Notes: generated from the sequence alone by a model not told the origin. Positions 15,362 to 23,324 are shown, numbered from the stretch's first letter. The stretch: 41,557 nt of DNA from SIG469 sp964384255 (GCA_964384255.1 CAYLKH010000010.1:1-41557); one strand, 5' to 3'. A program made the numbers and translations.

Positions 15362-17881
15362 CTAAAAGCCCACGGCGCTTTCTGTTGTTCTGCCGGAGTC
15401 GGAGCCATACTCGCCGCCAAGAGAATCGATTATTTCCTGACGTCTGTCCTCTTCCTCCTGCTCGGTATGCTCCTGTCCAGCCAATATGGCCTCGATCTCC
15501 TCGGGAGTAAGGCCCTCTTCCTCGTCCTCGGAGCCGGTGTCTTCCTCGTTGGCGCTGTGAATCTCACAGCTGTCAGCTACGGCATTATCGACCCCATATG
15601 CAGCGGGATAATAACCGGCATTGATATCGTCGTAAAGTCGTCCCACCATATACTGTTCGTCCTGCACAACAATACCGGAGGTGGGGAACTGGCGGAGATA
15701 ATTGACAAGGGATGCCGCTGTTTTTGCCACGCATCCGTCAGAATAGAGCTGGCCGCTTTCGGCGCACAGATCAACTCTGACATGGCGGTCGCAATACCCG
15801 GTGGGTACATCGTCCATATCAAGCATAGCCGTAGCAGTGCGGCTGCCGCGAACGTCACGTCTGCACTGCTCTGTCGCCAGAAGGCCGCTGTCAAGGCAAT
15901 ATGTAACCTCTACCATAGTCGAAGGCTGGTAGAAGCCCTTGTATGCCAGATCCTCATGGACCTTTTCCATGACCTGTTGCCACAGGGATATGGCAGGGTT
16001 GACAGACTCGTCGGAAAGCACGATCTCCTCCTGATTATCATATCCCACCCAAACTGCGCCGCAGTAGTATGGTGTAAATCCGCAAAACCACCGGTCATAG
16101 TCGTTGCTGGTGGTACCGGTCTTGCCCGCGACCGGCATATTGTCCAGCGCGGCGGCAGTGCCGGTGCCATATTCTACAACGCTCTCCATCATGTCAGTCA
16201 GGTAGTAAGTTGTCTTTTCTTTCATGGCCGTTCTTGTGGATGATGTATTATCAAGAACAACATTCCCCGACGCGTCCAGAACCTTTGTATAGGTTTTGGA
16301 TTCTCGGTAAATGCCTTTGTTTGCAATAGTTTCATAGGCTTCGGCCATTTTTTTGACAGTTACGCCGTTAGTAAGGCCACCTAAAGCCATAGGCGCAACA
16401 TTAATGTCTGACAGCGTTCCACTGCTGATTTCCCGGGCGGCTACCAGTTCAAAGTCAAAGCCGGTAGTCAGGTAGTTATAACAATATTCCGGAGTAAGCT
16501 CGGTGACGATCTTTGCCGCTATGGTGTTGGTAGAATATGCCATGGCATCGGTCACGGTCATCAGGCCTTTATAGGTCCTGTCATAGTTCTTTGGCCAGGG
16601 TTCGCCGTCGAAGGTCAGGGGCGTATCGTCATATACCGAAACCGGAGTTATGATCCCCAGGTCAAGCGCCGGTGCGAACACCGATATGGGTTTGATGCAC
16701 GAACCCGGCGAGCGAAGGCTCTGGGTCGCGCGGTTGAGGGTCAGGCTGCCCTCCTTTTCCCCCAGGCCTCCGCACATGGCGACTATGTTGCCGCTGTCGT
16801 TATCAATGATGACCATTGCCCCCTGAAGCTCCTGATAGGTGCCAACAGCTTCCGGAAGGCTGCTTTCGTCGTAAAACACTTCTTCCATGGCCCGCTGGAT
16901 GTCCACATCCACTGTGGCGTAAATGGAGTATCCGCCGGAATTTACCATCTGGCTGACAACATTATAAGAATATCCGGTGGCCTCCATAAGGTCGCTGATA
17001 ACGTCTCTGATAACCTGGTCGACGAAGTAGGAATATACCGTTCCGCCTGAGCTGTCTTCCCCGGAGGAGCGCTGGAACACCAGTTCCTCTGCAACAGCTT
17101 TGTCATATTCTTCCTCGGTTATATATCCCTGGTCAAGCATTGAATAAAGCACATTCAGCTGACGTTCTTTGTTCTTTTCGGGATTTATATATGGGTCGTA
17201 GATGGACGGATTGTTGGTTATGCTGATCAGGCTGGCGCATTCCGCCAGAGAAAGCTCAGAAACATCCTTGCCAAAATATGTCAGCGACGCAGTGTACACC
17301 CCGTAGGCCTTTTCGCCAAAGTATATGGTGTTGAGATACATTTCCAGGATCTCGCTTTTGGTGTATTCCTGCTCAAATTCCAGGGCCTGGAACATTTCGA
17401 CCAGCTTACGTCTGACAGTGGCCTCTTCTCTGCCTGTAGTGTTTTTGATAAGCTGCTGAGTGATGGTCGAGCCGCCAAAGGTATCCCGCATACCGATAAA
17501 CATATTTACAAAAGCGCCGGCGGTCCGGTACCAGTCAACGCCGTTGTGCTGGAAAAATCTTTTGTCTTCGATAGCTACCGCGGCAAAGATAAGGTCTTCG
17601 GGCAGGTCCTCATATTCTGTCCATATTCGGTTTTCCGTGCTGTAAAGGGTCTGAAGCACCCGGTATTCTCCGGTGTTTCTGTCCTGATAATAAATGACCG
17701 ATGTCTGGTTTAGGGCAAAGCTGTCATAATCAAAATCAAGCTGGGGCTTGAGAAAGGTTTTTACATAAACGGCAAATATACACGCGAATATCAACGCCGC
17801 GAGAAAGCATACTAATGCTATCGTACCGATTATCTTGCCGGCCCGTTTCCAGCCGGAATGCGCTGCATGGTTTTTACTCAT
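15362..17881 (-). CDS. Class A penicillin-binding protein (glycosyltransferase/transpeptidase)
   Basis: An 839-residue bifunctional peptidoglycan synthase. One membrane helix (about residues 18-40) anchors it with the catalytic domains outside. The GT51 domain shows the catalytic glutamate E105 in EDKRFFQHNGVD, GGSTITQQ (136-143) and EMYLNTIYFG. The transpeptidase domain has SxxK at S394-K397, SxN at S450-N452 and KTGT at K587. The C-terminal region has several cysteines and a Glu-rich tail, with no PASTA domain. GGAGG precedes the ATG. It is transcribed alone, divergent from a small membrane protein. Confidence 0.95.
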   Translation of the reverse strand: MSKNHAAHSGWKRAGKIIGTIALVCFLAALIFACIFAVYVKTFLKPQLDFDYDSFALNQTSVIYYQDRNTGEYRVLQTLYSTENRIWTEYEDLPEDLIFAAVAIEDKRFFQHNGVDWYRTAGAFVNMFIGMRDTFGGSTITQQLIKNTTGREEATVRRKLVEMFQALEFEQEYTKSEILEMYLNTIYFGEKAYGVYTASLTYFGKDVSELSLAECASLISITNNPSIYDPYINPEKNKERQLNVLYSMLDQGYITEEEYDKAVAEELVFQRSSGEDSSGGTVYSYFVDQVIRDVISDLMEATGYSYNVVSQMVNSGGYSIYATVDVDIQRAMEEVFYDESSLPEAVGTYQELQGAMVIIDNDSGNIVAMCGGLGEKEGSLTLNRATQSLRSPGSCIKPISVFAPALDLGIITPVSVYDDTPLTFDGEPWPKNYDRTYKGLMTVTDAMAYSTNTIAAKIVTELTPEYCYNYLTTGFDFELVAAREISSGTLSDINVAPMALGGLTNGVTVKKMAEAYETIANKGIYRESKTYTKVLDASGNVVLDNTSSTRTAMKEKTTYYLTDMMESVVEYGTGTAAALDNMPVAGKTGTTSNDYDRWFCGFTPYYCGAVWVGYDNQEEIVLSDESVNPAISLWQQVMEKVHEDLAYKGFYQPSTMVEVTYCLDSGLLATEQCRRDVRGSRTATAMLDMDDVPTGYCDRHVRVDLCAESGQLYSDGCVAKTAASLVNYLRQFPTSGIVVQDEQYMVGRLYDDINAGYYPAAYGVDNAVADSCEIHSANEEDTGSEDEEEGLTPEEIEAILAGQEHTEQEEEDRRQEIIDSLGGEYGSDSGRTTESAVGF

Positions 17882-17932
17882 GGATATCCTCCAAAACGGT
17901 CAAAAGCTGGGTAATACTGATCTACAGATACA

Positions 17933-17961
17933 ACTGTACTTAGTATAGCACAGATTGTCAA
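17933..17961 (-). promoter_or_regulatory. Candidate promoter of the penicillin-binding protein gene
   Basis: On the minus strand TTGACA (17956-17961), 17 bases, TACAGT (17933-17938). An extended -10 TGCTATACT overlaps and is an alternative. One arm of an 8-bp inverted repeat (ACAGATTG 17950-17957 / CAATCTGT 17984-17991) overlaps the -35. Confidence 0.4.
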
Positions 17962-18062
17962 TTATATCTAACCTATTGTGGGGCAATCTGTCGACAAAAT
18001 AGACGCAGACAGCTATTTCAGATGAAAGGAGCCTTTGTATTTCAAAGGCATTGGTCAGAAAA

Positions 18063-18338
18063 ATGCATATTTTCAAGGCTGCCATGATCACCATATTGTT
18101 GTTTGGGGTGCTGCTGATAACGGTTTCGGCTATAGCCGGACCCAGGGAAAGCTTTACCGTTAAAACCATAGACTCATATGTGACCGTATTCCGGTCCGGA
18201 GACAGCTCAACACCTTACATGACGACAGGGATCAGCGAATATTCCCTGCCGGAGACTGACCGCTTGCTGCTTTCCATCGGCATCAGCGCCGACAGCGAAT
18301 ATGAGCTCTGGTCCATTCTGGAGGACCTGGGTTCATAA
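18063..18338 (+). CDS. Small single-pass membrane-anchored protein, function unknown
   Basis: About 91 residues. An N-terminal hydrophobic segment (about residues 6-25) is followed by a short exported domain with the pattern SYVTVFRSGDSSTPYMTTG, then LPETDRLLLSIGI and a C-terminal ELWSILEDLG. This resembles small clostridial proteins sometimes compared with the BofC C-terminal domain, but I would not assign that function. The start is uncertain: ATG 18063 or TTG 18051, neither with ideal ribosome-site spacing; AAAGGAG occurs further up at 18025. It is divergent from the penicillin-binding protein gene. Confidence 0.65.
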   Translation: MHIFKAAMITILLFGVLLITVSAIAGPRESFTVKTIDSYVTVFRSGDSSTPYMTTGISEYSLPETDRLLLSIGISADSEYELWSILEDLGS

Positions 18339-18365
18339 GAAGCTGCTTTGTCCCTTTATTTTAAC

Positions 18366-18394
18366 TTGATTTATTCCCTCAGTCAGGTTATTAT
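18366..18394 (+). promoter_or_regulatory. Sigma-A promoter of the DUF1292 gene
   Basis: TTGATT (18366-18371), 17 bases, TATTAT (18389-18394). Confidence 0.6.
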
Positions 18395-18433
18395 GGACAT
18401 ATCAAATTACTACGATAAGGAATGATAACAACA

Positions 18434-18715
18434 ATGAGCGACGAATACGGAAGCGACTTCATCCAGATCATCGACGAAGATGGCAACGAATATGATCTCG
18501 AAGTTCTCGACACTCTCGAATACAACGACACCACCTACATGGCCATGATCTCTGCCAACGCCGAAGAAGAGTCCGAGGATGACGAGCTTATCATCCTGAA
18601 GGTCATAATCGAAGACGGCGAAGAGATACTTTCCACTCCCGACGATGACGACGAGCTTGACAACATCTACAATATGTTTATGGATCGCCTGTTTATCGAA
18701 GAAGAGGAAGAATAG
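18434..18715 (+). CDS. DUF1292 acidic small protein
   Basis: A 93-residue, very acidic cytoplasmic protein of the DUF1292 (YrzB-like) family, with the family pattern DEDGNEYDLEVLDTLEYND, then YMAMI and LIILKV. The family is widespread in Firmicutes; in many genomes it is encoded next to ruvX, which here lies 3.5 kb away on the other strand. Its function is unknown. The start is ATG 18434 or ATG 18422; AAGGA lies directly before the latter and about 13 bases before the former, so the choice is not settled. Confidence 0.85.
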   Translation: MSDEYGSDFIQIIDEDGNEYDLEVLDTLEYNDTTYMAMISANAEEESEDDELIILKVIIEDGEEILSTPDDDDELDNIYNMFMDRLFIEEEEE

Positions 18716-18758
18716 CATATTTCATTGGCGACTTTCATAATATGCCCCATAATCACTG

Positions 18759-18787
18759 TTGATTTTTTGGTTGATATGTGATATCAT
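18759..18787 (+). promoter_or_regulatory. Promoter of the 6S-like RNA
   Basis: TTGATT (18759-18764), 17 bases, TATCAT (18782-18787), predicting initiation at about 18794, exactly where the closing stem of the RNA begins. Confidence 0.6.
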
Positions 18788-18793
18788 CAAGCC

Positions 18794-19000
18794 GATAAAA
18801 CCCTGCTCTGTTCGTGACGAGCCCATTTAAACCCACATAATATAATCGGGACGACTAAAACTCTTCGGTCGGTTTGCAGGCCTCCCGGCGCTCTGCGCGC
18901 TGGAAGTTGGAAGCAGTAAAGTCCGAAGGCGTCGACCCACCTGCGCTGATGTGCAGGTTATAACTGGGTTCGCACGGCAATAGCGGGGCTTTATTTTTTA
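18794..19000 (+). ncRNA. ssrS: 6S RNA-like transcript
   Basis: About 205 bases with 6S architecture. The closing stem pairs 18796-18807 with 18982-18993 (one mismatch), then after a small internal loop 18813-18825 with 18965-18976 (one bulged A). A central bubble follows: the 5' strand 18826-18847 is AU-rich and unpaired, and the 3' strand carries a small hairpin ACCTGC/GCAGGT (18939-18958). The apical arm is GGGACGAC/GTCGACCC (18848-18855/18931-18938), CTTCGG/CCGAAG (18863-18868/18923-18928) and CCGGCGC/GCGCTGG. Six Ts follow the closing stem. 6S RNA binds the housekeeping RNA polymerase. The call rests on structure, not on a covariance search. tmRNA, RNase P and SRP motifs are absent. Confidence 0.72.
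18982..18999 (+). terminator. Terminator formed by the closing stem of the 6S-like RNA
   Basis: The 3' arm AGCGGGG plus TTTA of the long-range closing stem is followed directly by six Ts (18994-18999). The partner arm is about 180 bases upstream. Confidence 0.55.
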
Positions 19001-19060
19001 TATTCAGTTTGGTTGAAATTGGTCAAAATGCCTGATTAATCATCAAATCAAACTTTACAC

Positions 19061-19089
19061 TTGAAACATCGTGCGACATAAGTTATAAT
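19061..19089 (+). promoter_or_regulatory. Sigma-A promoter of the foldase operon
   Basis: TTGAAA (19061-19066), 17 bases, perfect TATAAT (19084-19089). The leader contains a GTAACCG/CGGTTAC hairpin (19129-19154). Confidence 0.8.
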
Positions 19090-19187
19090 TAGCGAATGTT
19101 AAAATCGCCATGTGCGAATACCTATATGGTAACCGCAGAAAAATCATCGGTTACTAAGCTCATTGCTAAGAGAGGAATGAATCACCC

Positions 19188-20714
19188 ATGAGTGCATCCA
19201 GAGAAAAAAGAAAGCGCCGCGAAGAGCGGGCTGCCGGTATCGGCGTTGAAACCACCGCCAAGAAGGGGCTGACCGCCAGGCAGAAAAGCGTTCTGACATC
19301 CGTTATTTCCATCGTCATTGCCGTGGCAGTGTTTGTCGTCATCGTCGCGAATTCCGGCATTATCCAGCAGAAGGCCGTCGCCGTTTCTGTCGGTACCGAA
19401 AAGATCACTGCGGCCACATTTAACTATTATTACAAAGACGCCTACTACAATTTCCTTAACACCTACGGCGATCTTGCCAGCTACTTCCTCGATACCTCCA
19501 CCCCCCTGGACCAGCAGCAGTATTCCGAGGATCAGACCTGGGCAGATTACTTTACCGAATCCGCTGTTGCTTCTGCCGAACAGACCGCGATCCTGGTCGC
19601 AGCTGCCAACGAAGCCGGTTTTGAGCTTTCTCAGGAATCCAAAGACACTATCGATTCCAGCCTTGCGACTCTGGAAGCCAATGTCCAGTCCGTGGGTTAT
19701 GCCAGCGTCAAGTCCTATCTCAGCACCTACTATGGCAAAGGCTGCCGTGTTGACAGCTATCGTGCATACCTTGAGGACAATTACCTTGCTTCCGAATATG
19801 CCACCAGCGTTTCCGAAAGCTTCACCTACAACGAAGACCAGCTGGCAGAATACTACGAAACCAACAAAGACACCTACGACACCGTTAATTTCCGTTACTT
19901 TGCAGTAAACGCCGAGACTGCCTCCGAGGACGACGAGGACTTCGATTCCGAGGCTGCTCTGGCCGAGGCCAAGGCAACTGCCGACTCCATGGCTTCTCAG
20001 TCTCAGGGCAACGAGCAGGCCTTTATCGACCTTGCCAGAGAATACGCCCCCGAAGGTTCAGAAGATCTTTACGAAGACGATGCCTACACCCTTAACCGCT
20101 TTAAAACCAAGTCCTATGTCAACACCTCCTATGCCGACTGGCTCTTCAGCGCCGACCGTATTGAAGGTGAAACTACCGTTATCGAAAACGGCACTACCGG
20201 TTATTATGTCGTGATGTTCCTGTCCCGCAGCGCCAACGACTACGAAACCGTCAATGTCCGCCACATCCTCATCGCTCCCGAGACTGACGACGAAGACAGC
20301 GAAGCCACTGACGAGCAGTGGGCTGCCGCCGAAGAAGCTGCCAACGAGCTTTATGAGCAGTGGCTGTCCGGCGACGCTACCGAGGATTCCTTTGCCGAGC
20401 TGGCTGACGCCAACTCCGAAGATACCGGCTCCGTTGGTAACGGCGGCCTGTACGAAGACGTTTACATGGGCCAGATGGTCACTGAGTTCAACGACTGGTG
20501 CTTCGACGAAAGCCGTCAGGTCGGTGACACCGAGATCGTCAAATCCAGCTATGGATATCACATCATGTACTTCTCCGGCTACGGCGATCAGTACTGGCTC
20601 TCTCTGGCTGATACCGGCCTTCGTTCCGAAGACTACAGCAGCTGGTATACCGCCACTTCTGCAAACTATACCACCAGCACCAAATCCTTTGGTATGGCCT
20701 TTACCACCAGATAA
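19188..20714 (+). CDS. Membrane-anchored parvulin-type peptidyl-prolyl isomerase (PrsA/SurA-like foldase)
   Basis: A 508-residue extracytoplasmic foldase. A lysine/arginine-rich cytoplasmic N-terminus (to about residue 35) precedes one membrane helix (about 36-58). There is no lipobox, unlike Bacillus PrsA. The exported part has a SurA-N-like helical region and a C-terminal parvulin (PpiC) domain marked by VRHILIAPETDDE, FAELADANSEDTGSVGNGGL and VKSSYGYHIMYF. The protein is highly acidic, with Asp/Glu stretches. AGAGG precedes the ATG. The tcdA start overlaps its stop by one base (TAATG). Confidence 0.88.
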   Translation: MSASREKRKRREERAAGIGVETTAKKGLTARQKSVLTSVISIVIAVAVFVVIVANSGIIQQKAVAVSVGTEKITAATFNYYYKDAYYNFLNTYGDLASYFLDTSTPLDQQQYSEDQTWADYFTESAVASAEQTAILVAAANEAGFELSQESKDTIDSSLATLEANVQSVGYASVKSYLSTYYGKGCRVDSYRAYLEDNYLASEYATSVSESFTYNEDQLAEYYETNKDTYDTVNFRYFAVNAETASEDDEDFDSEAALAEAKATADSMASQSQGNEQAFIDLAREYAPEGSEDLYEDDAYTLNRFKTKSYVNTSYADWLFSADRIEGETTVIENGTTGYYVVMFLSRSANDYETVNVRHILIAPETDDEDSEATDEQWAAAEEAANELYEQWLSGDATEDSFAELADANSEDTGSVGNGGLYEDVYMGQMVTEFNDWCFDESRQVGDTEIVKSSYGYHIMYFSGYGDQYWLSLADTGLRSEDYSSWYTATSANYTTSTKSFGMAFTTR

Positions 20715-21427
20715 TGAAGCAGCAATATCTCCGAACCGCCATGCTGTTGGGTCCGGAAGCTGTTGATACTCTCCGCCGCCGCCATGTTGCCGTATTTGGC
20801 CTTGGCGGCGTCGGCAGCTATTGTGTCGAAGCTCTGGCCCGATCCGGTGTTGGGCAGCTGACTCTGGTGGATCACGACATCATTTCGGAAACAAACATCA
20901 ACCGTCAGCTCCAGGCCCGACTTTCAACTATAGGCAACTCAAAAGCCATTGAGCTGAAAGAACGCATTGCCGACATCGATGCCGACTGCGTTGTCAACGT
21001 CCGTCAGGAGTTTTTCAGCCGAGCCAACGCCGAAAGCTTTTTTGAAGTCCGCTACGACTATATAATCGACGCTATCGACACCGTTTCCTGCAAGCTGGAT
21101 CTTATCCAGCTTGCCTTCGAAAAGGATATCCCCATCGTTTCGGCAATGGGTACCGGCAACAAAACCGACCCCACAAAATTTGTCTTTACCGACATATCCA
21201 GGACCCAATCCTGCCCTCTGGCCCGCATTGTCAGAAAGGAGCTGAGAAACAGGGGCATCATCCACCACCGGGTTCTATACAGCACTGAGCCTGCCCGGGA
21301 TCCGATCCCGCTGGAGGAACCGCCTCCCGGCCGCAGAAGCGTGCCTGCCAGCGCTCCATGGGTACCCGGCTGCGCCGGGATGATGCTGGCCGGTGACGTT
21401 GTTATGGCCCTTGTTGGGCAGCAATAA
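20714..21427 (+). CDS. tcdA: tRNA threonylcarbamoyladenosine dehydratase (TcdA/CsdL)
   Basis: A 237-residue ThiF/E1-like ATP-dependent enzyme that cyclises t6A37 in tRNA to ct6A. Visible motifs: nucleotide-binding VFGLGGVGSYCVEALARSGV, then LVDHDIISETNINRQ and the adenylation-region DAIDTVSCKLDLI. The C-terminal CAGMMLAGDVV corresponds to the family end. Translation is coupled to the foldase gene through TAATG. The length is close to that of other Firmicutes members. Confidence 0.92.
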   Translation: MKQQYLRTAMLLGPEAVDTLRRRHVAVFGLGGVGSYCVEALARSGVGQLTLVDHDIISETNINRQLQARLSTIGNSKAIELKERIADIDADCVVNVRQEFFSRANAESFFEVRYDYIIDAIDTVSCKLDLIQLAFEKDIPIVSAMGTGNKTDPTKFVFTDISRTQSCPLARIVRKELRNRGIIHHRVLYSTEPARDPIPLEEPPPGRRSVPASAPWVPGCAGMMLAGDVVMALVGQQ

Positions 21428-21436
21428 GTGTATAAA

Positions 21437-21472
21437 ATCGCCTCCACAGACCAAAATATCCGTGGAGGCGAT
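21437..21472 (+). promoter_or_regulatory. Hairpin that buries the ribosome site of the TSUP genes
   Basis: ATCGCCTCCAC (21437-21447) and GTGGAGGCGAT (21462-21472) are perfect 11-base complements with a 14-base loop. The right arm contains the GGAGG that serves the TTG start at 21478. No U-run follows, so it is not a terminator. It should repress initiation unless opened. Confidence 0.75.
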
Positions 21473-21477
21473 AGCTA

Positions 21478-21831
21478 TTGAGCAAACGAACAAAATGTGT
21501 TCTTTCCGGTGCGGCGGCAGGAGCTGCCAACGGTTTCTTCGGCGCAGGTGGAGGAATGGTGCTTATCCCCCTGCTCACCCTGTGGGCCGGGGTAGATGAG
21601 CGCAAAGCCTTTGCCAATTCGGTGCTGATCATTCTGCCCATGTGTATAATTTCTTCGATCATATACTATTTCAGAAACGGGCTCGAGATTTCTGCCGCTA
21701 TTCCCTATCTGGTCGGCGGCGCTGCGGGCGGGCTTATAGCCGGATTCGTTTTCAAAAAGCTTTCTGTAACGCTGCTTAGAAAAGCCATGGGGATAATGAT
21801 TATCTACGGCGGTATAAGGAGCCTGCTATGA
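21478..21831 (+). CDS. TSUP (TauE/SafE) family half-size permease subunit 1
   Basis: A 117-residue membrane protein with about four helices and the TSUP repeat signature GAAAGAANGFFGAGGGMVLIP. Full-length TSUP exporters (sulfite, sulfonate or organosulfur anions) have two such repeats in one chain of about 250 residues; here each repeat is its own gene. The TTG start has GGAGG 9 bases upstream, inside a strong hairpin. The stop overlaps the second half as ATGA, implying a heterodimer made in equal amounts. The substrate cannot be told. Confidence 0.85.
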   Translation: MSKRTKCVLSGAAAGAANGFFGAGGGMVLIPLLTLWAGVDERKAFANSVLIILPMCIISSIIYYFRNGLEISAAIPYLVGGAAGGLIAGFVFKKLSVTLLRKAMGIMIIYGGIRSLL

Positions 21832-22199
21832 CATATATCATTCCTGCAATTGCGGGAGCAGTGACCGGGGTGCTGTCAGGTTTCGGTATAGGCGGCGGCA
21901 CATTGCTGATGATCTGGATGACCCAGCTGGCCGGCATATCCCAAACCGTTGCTCAGGGCATTAATCTTCTGTATTTTATCCCAACATCCTCAGCATCGTT
22001 GATCGGTCATTTTAAAAATGACCTCATAGATTTGAAAACGGCAGCAGCGGCAGCAGCCGGGGGAATGGTAACGACCGCCGCTGCATCCTGGTTCGCCACT
22101 TCGCTGGACGTAAACCTGTTAAAAAAATGCTTTGGAGGATTTTTGATAATAGTTGGGATCTACGAGCTTTTCCGAAAAAGCGGCAGCAGGGATCAGTGA
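21828..22199 (+). CDS. TSUP (TauE/SafE) family half-size permease subunit 2
   Basis: A 123-residue membrane protein with about four helices and the second TSUP repeat signature (GVLSGFGIGGGTLLMIWM). It is coupled by ATGA to the preceding half. Together they match the length and repeat layout of one ordinary TSUP transporter. Its 3' end overlaps the convergent ruvX by 7 bases, with no terminator between them. Confidence 0.85.
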   Translation: MTYIIPAIAGAVTGVLSGFGIGGGTLLMIWMTQLAGISQTVAQGINLLYFIPTSSASLIGHFKNDLIDLKTAAAAAAGGMVTTAAASWFATSLDVNLLKKCFGGFLIIVGIYELFRKSGSRDQ

Positions 22200-22609
22200 T
22201 TTTTCAGATATCCCAAGTATCCTTCAAGGATAAGCGATGCCGCCACAGCATCGACCCTATCCTTCCGCTTTTTGCCATGTCTTGAATTCTCGCTGAGTAT
22301 TCTATGGGCATCGATAGTGGTCCTCCGCTCGTCCCACAGTACGACCTCAAGGCCAGTCAGGTCTTTCAGCACCTGAGAAAAAGCCTGGCTCTTTTCTGCC
22401 CTGGGGCCTGCGGAGCCGTCCATGTTTCTGGGATATCCAAGCACTATGAGTTCAACATTTCGTGACACCGCGATCCTGGCGATCTCGTCGGCGGCTTTTT
22501 GAGAATTATAGGACTGGACCACCATAGTTTCCCCTGTCAGGCTGCCGGTCATGTCCGAAATGGCTATGCCGGTCCTGGCATCGCCAAAGTCAATGGCCAT
22601 TACTCTCAT
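22193..22609 (-). CDS. ruvX: Putative Holliday junction resolvase / pre-16S rRNA nuclease RuvX (YqgF)
   Basis: A 138-residue RNase H-fold nuclease. It opens MRVMAIDFGDARTGIAISD with the first catalytic aspartate, then has VLGYPRNMDGSAGPRA, WDERRTT and a late aspartate in KDRVDAVAASLIL. Family members are implicated in 16S rRNA 5' end maturation and/or junction processing. The ATG at 22609 follows AAAGGA; the open frame extends further upstream without support. It is convergent with the TSUP pair and ends inside its last codons. Confidence 0.92.
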   Translation of the reverse strand: MRVMAIDFGDARTGIAISDMTGSLTGETMVVQSYNSQKAADEIARIAVSRNVELIVLGYPRNMDGSAGPRAEKSQAFSQVLKDLTGLEVVLWDERRTTIDAHRILSENSRHGKKRKDRVDAVAASLILEGYLGYLKNH

Positions 22610-22766
22610 TTCGATTTCCTTTCTGATTATGGATATATGCAGAGTGTATACAAAAGTCCGAGGGTCTTTGGACCTCTGGATATGGGTTGCTTTGTATATG
22701 GGGCGATATATGTTAATTATAACACCGATAATGGAGAAAAACATTAAATTTTTTGAAAAATAATGG

Positions 22767-22795
22767 TTGACCTTGTCCTGACGATATGGTAGAAT
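22767..22795 (+). promoter_or_regulatory. Sigma-A promoter of rpmG-secE-nusG-rplKA
   Basis: TTGACC (22767-22772), 17 bases, TAGAAT (22790-22795). Confidence 0.75.
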
Positions 22796-22801
22796 GATTT
22801 T

Positions 22802-22915
22802 ACCTGCGAAATCAGGGCTTTATTTTTGCGCCCGTTTGCAGAATCCGGCTTTATGTCGGCTGCTATGCAGGGAGGCAATCGGGCCGGTCATCCCGGCCAA
22901 ATTATTAATAGGAGG
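22802..22915 (+). promoter_or_regulatory. Structured rpmG leader
   Basis: A 5' leader of about 120 bases with several potential stems: CTGC/GCAG closing GGGC/GCCC (22804-22841), CCGGC with downstream GC-rich segments, and GGCCGG/CCGGCC at about 22879-22900. No U-run is present. It may be an r-protein or other regulatory leader; I do not recognise a family. Confidence 0.4.
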
Positions 22916-22922
22916 TGCCGTA

Positions 22923-23072
22923 ATGCGCGTTAAGATCACTCTCAGATGCAATGACTGCAAGCAAAGAAACTACAATACCGTCAAAAACAAGAAAAACGAC
23001 CCCAACCGTCTTGAGATGAAAAAGTATTGCAGATTCTGCCGCAAGCACACACTCCACAGCGAAACCAAGTAA
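22923..23072 (+). CDS. rpmG: 50S ribosomal protein L33
   Basis: A 49-residue large-subunit protein. Two CxxC pairs (CNDC and CRFC) show the zinc-binding form, and the end CRKHTLHSETK is typical. AGGAGG lies about 8 bases upstream of the ATG. The order rpmG-secE-nusG-rplK-rplA is standard for Firmicutes. Confidence 0.97.
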   Translation: MRVKITLRCNDCKQRNYNTVKNKKNDPNRLEMKKYCRFCRKHTLHSETK

Positions 23073-23093
23073 TTTAAGAAAGGTAGTGTACAA

Positions 23094-23315
23094 ATGGCTC
23101 AGGCAGAAAAGAAACCCGGCTTCATCAGCAAGGTGAAAAAGTATTGCCGCGAAATGAAAAGCGAGCTTAAAAAGGTCGTTTGGCCCACCAAAAAGCAGCT
23201 TCTCAACAACACAGTCGTCGTAGTTATCTGCTCCTTAATCGTTGGTGCATTTATCTGGATATTCGACGCTGTTGGCAGTCTGTTCGTTCAGGGTCTTATT
23301 TCCCTGTTCAGCTAA
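23094..23315 (+). CDS. secE: Preprotein translocase subunit SecE
   Basis: A 73-residue single-helix subunit of the SecYEG channel. The amphipathic segment YCREMKSELKKVVWPTKKQL precedes one membrane helix (about residues 42-65). AAAGG lies upstream of the ATG. It lies between rpmG and nusG, as usual. Confidence 0.96.
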   Translation: MAQAEKKPGFISKVKKYCREMKSELKKVVWPTKKQLLNNTVVVVICSLIVGAFIWIFDAVGSLFVQGLISLFS

Positions 23316-23324
23316 GGTGTAGTC

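Noticed and set aside
18794..19000. tmRNA, RNase P RNA or SRP RNA
   Set aside because: There is no tRNA-like end with tag frame, no conserved RNase P GAGGAAAGTCC-type core, and no SRP domain IV motif.
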